From Colletotrichum lupini (Eukaryota; Ascomycota; Sordariomycetes; Glomerellales; Glomerellaceae), in assembly GCF_023278565.1 (NCBI RefSeq), contig NC_064673.1, forward strand, positions 3,596,001-3,660,000: DNA of 64,000 bases. Reading direction: 5' to 3'. Positions within the stretch are counted from its first letter, which is position 1. Every line of letters starts with the position of its first letter. The position numbers and the translations under genes were made by a program. Below the pieces are notes generated by a model. The model was not told the origin of the DNA. It searched no databases and saw only the letters and a program-made list of their open reading frames with translations. Below are positions 62,927 to 64,000 of this stretch, in pieces.

Positions 62927-64000
62927 TCATACTATAACCACGTTCCGCGTCTCAAAGTTGATTCCCAGCTTATTGTCTCCCCAGGTAGCATAATCTATAC
63001 GTAGTTTTCCAAGGCGTCGGTACGAGCCATCGCCCGTGGGTATAATGACGATACCTTCTTGATGCATGTGGAGCTTGGCCCCAGGCTTCTCGTGCATTTG
63101 GGTCATTTGAAACAGCATAAACCAGCTGAGTGTTGCATTCGACGCCTCCCTTGCGCTTTCTGTGGTATCAAACTTCATTTCGGAGACAGCTCCGTGAATA
63201 CCCTTCAGGTGTAACTTCACCTTCGTCTCTGTGTGACAGTCCACAGGACCTATGGTCTTGAATAATCCTTCCATCTTTAAAGAGCCGGTAAGAACTTCGC
63301 CGTATGGGTCCTCGCCTTTTGGTGTAATTACACAATCCAGAACCCTCGAGAGGCTCGCAATCGTCACCTCAAGACCATTATCGCCCATTAAGTTGCCGAA
63401 GCTCTGCTGCGAAATTGGCCCATTGAGAGATGCCCAAGACCAAGATGGTGCTTGGTAATGCGTGGCAGCTTGATCAGGTTCAGTGCACTCCCATGACAAT
63501 CCTTCAATAATCGCCTTGTGCCAAAGTCCAGCGACGTACTGATCGTTGATCTGACCTGCAATCATTCTCGCGATACCTGATATAGCGGGAAGCTTGTCCG
63601 TGCCACGGGTAAGTTTCCGTAAAGAATACTCGGTCACAAGCTCTGTCCACTCGGTAGAAGCTCGTAGGGCGCGCTCGTCTTCCTCGACGGTGTCCCAGTC
63701 TTTTCTGGCGTCGCTGTAGCGCCCTGAGAATTTCGTTCCATCTTGGCACAAAAAGTACGCGTTGCACTCAAACGACATCTGCTGTGAACCGAAATGGACA
63801 AGACGCGGCGCAAGCCAACGCTCCTGCAGAGTCCAGCCTCTCTTCGAGAGAGGCTCATCCCACACATAGTCCTCGCTACTGAGGTAGCAAGCCTGCTCGC
63901 GAGGTATTGCGCAAACATAGAGAGTGGCAGTCATACCGGCAGCAGTGGATGTACAACTTGCATAGGGGGGTGTTTCGGGCGGACCCAAGAAGCCTACACC
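62927..64000 (-). CDS. HET-domain (heterokaryon incompatibility) protein, 5' end outside window
   Basis: C-terminal part of a HET-domain protein; the family acts in non-self recognition and cell death after hyphal fusion. The frame is open to the window edge, so the N-terminus and probably most of the HET domain lie to the right. Visible family marks: LSKRGWTLQERWLAPRLVHF, the QMSFEC strand, then DKLPAISGIARMI, YVAGLWHKAIIEGLSWEC and YQAPSWSWASLNG, the usual order in fungal HET proteins. No lesion or intron seen over 357 codons; it ends VVIV plus stop at 62927. It is on the - strand, tail to tail with the DUF2306 pseudogene. Which HET subgroup it belongs to cannot be judged without the N-terminus. 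Confidence 0.85.
   Translation of the reverse strand, partial: GVGFLGPPETPPYASCTSTAAGMTATLYVCAIPREQACYLSSEDYVWDEPLSKRGWTLQERWLAPRLVHFGSQQMSFECNAYFLCQDGTKFSGRYSDARKDWDTVEEDERALRASTEWTELVTEYSLRKLTRGTDKLPAISGIARMIAGQINDQYVAGLWHKAIIEGLSWECTEPDQAATHYQAPSWSWASLNGPISQQSFGNLMGDNGLEVTIASLSRVLDCVITPKGEDPYGEVLTGSLKMEGLFKTIGPVDCHTETKVKLHLKGIHGAVSEMKFDTTESAREASNATLSWFMLFQMTQMHEKPGAKLHMHQEGIVIIPTGDGSYRRLGKLRIDYATWGDNKLGINFETRNVVIV

Overview
The window looks like a piece of a filamentous ascomycete (Pezizomycotina-type) genome. The evidence is short GT-AG introns of about 50-120 bp, plant cell wall enzymes (GH3 glycosidase, pectin lyase with a CBM1 tail), a Zn2Cys6 regulator, a HET-domain protein, and AT-rich blocks carrying the mark of repeat-induced point mutation (RIP). 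In those blocks, copies of the same LTR differ only by C/T and G/A transitions. I cannot name the species.

Layout. 1-12964 is RIP-degraded transposon DNA: a Ty3/gypsy chromovirus remnant (1-1652 and 3516-about 3840) split by a pogo/Fot-type DNA transposon (1653-3515), about 1.7 kb of unassigned AT-rich DNA, then a full-length Ty1/copia element (5536-12964). 13525-34634 is a gene island: GH3 glycosidase (-), MFS sugar-type transporter (+), Zn2Cys6 regulator (-), agmatinase (-), flavin amine oxidase (-), short-chain dehydrogenase (+) and a 2-oxoglutarate/Fe(II) oxygenase (+). A 4.4-kb hAT-like element sits at the first intron/second exon border of the dehydrogenase, and a second pogo-type element (34676-36562) lies just downstream of the oxygenase. 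36565-40221 holds no gene I recognise; 40222-41725 is a pectin lyase with CBM1. 42994-57970 is a second copia element containing a complete nested gypsy element (47314-55377). 58340-58733 is a three-exon gene for a small secreted cysteine-rich protein. 61382-62290 is a DUF2306 pseudogene, and a HET-domain gene runs off the right edge.

How the genes fit together. Regulator, transporter, agmatinase, amine oxidase, dehydrogenase and oxygenase resemble a small fungal metabolic cluster without a backbone synthase. Agmatinase followed by amine oxidase would suit agmatine/polyamine breakdown. This is inference from families and adjacency.

Most striking features. (1) Nearly every recognisable gene carries one or a few disabling changes (1-2 nt frameshifts, a nonsense codon, a lost zinc-cluster cysteine), so the island seems to be decaying, unless the indels are assembly errors. 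(2) The hAT insertion duplicated the 3' splice site, so the dehydrogenase may still be read through a 4.46-kb intron. (3) The small cysteine-rich secreted protein is intact and lies 365 bp from the edge of a transposon block.
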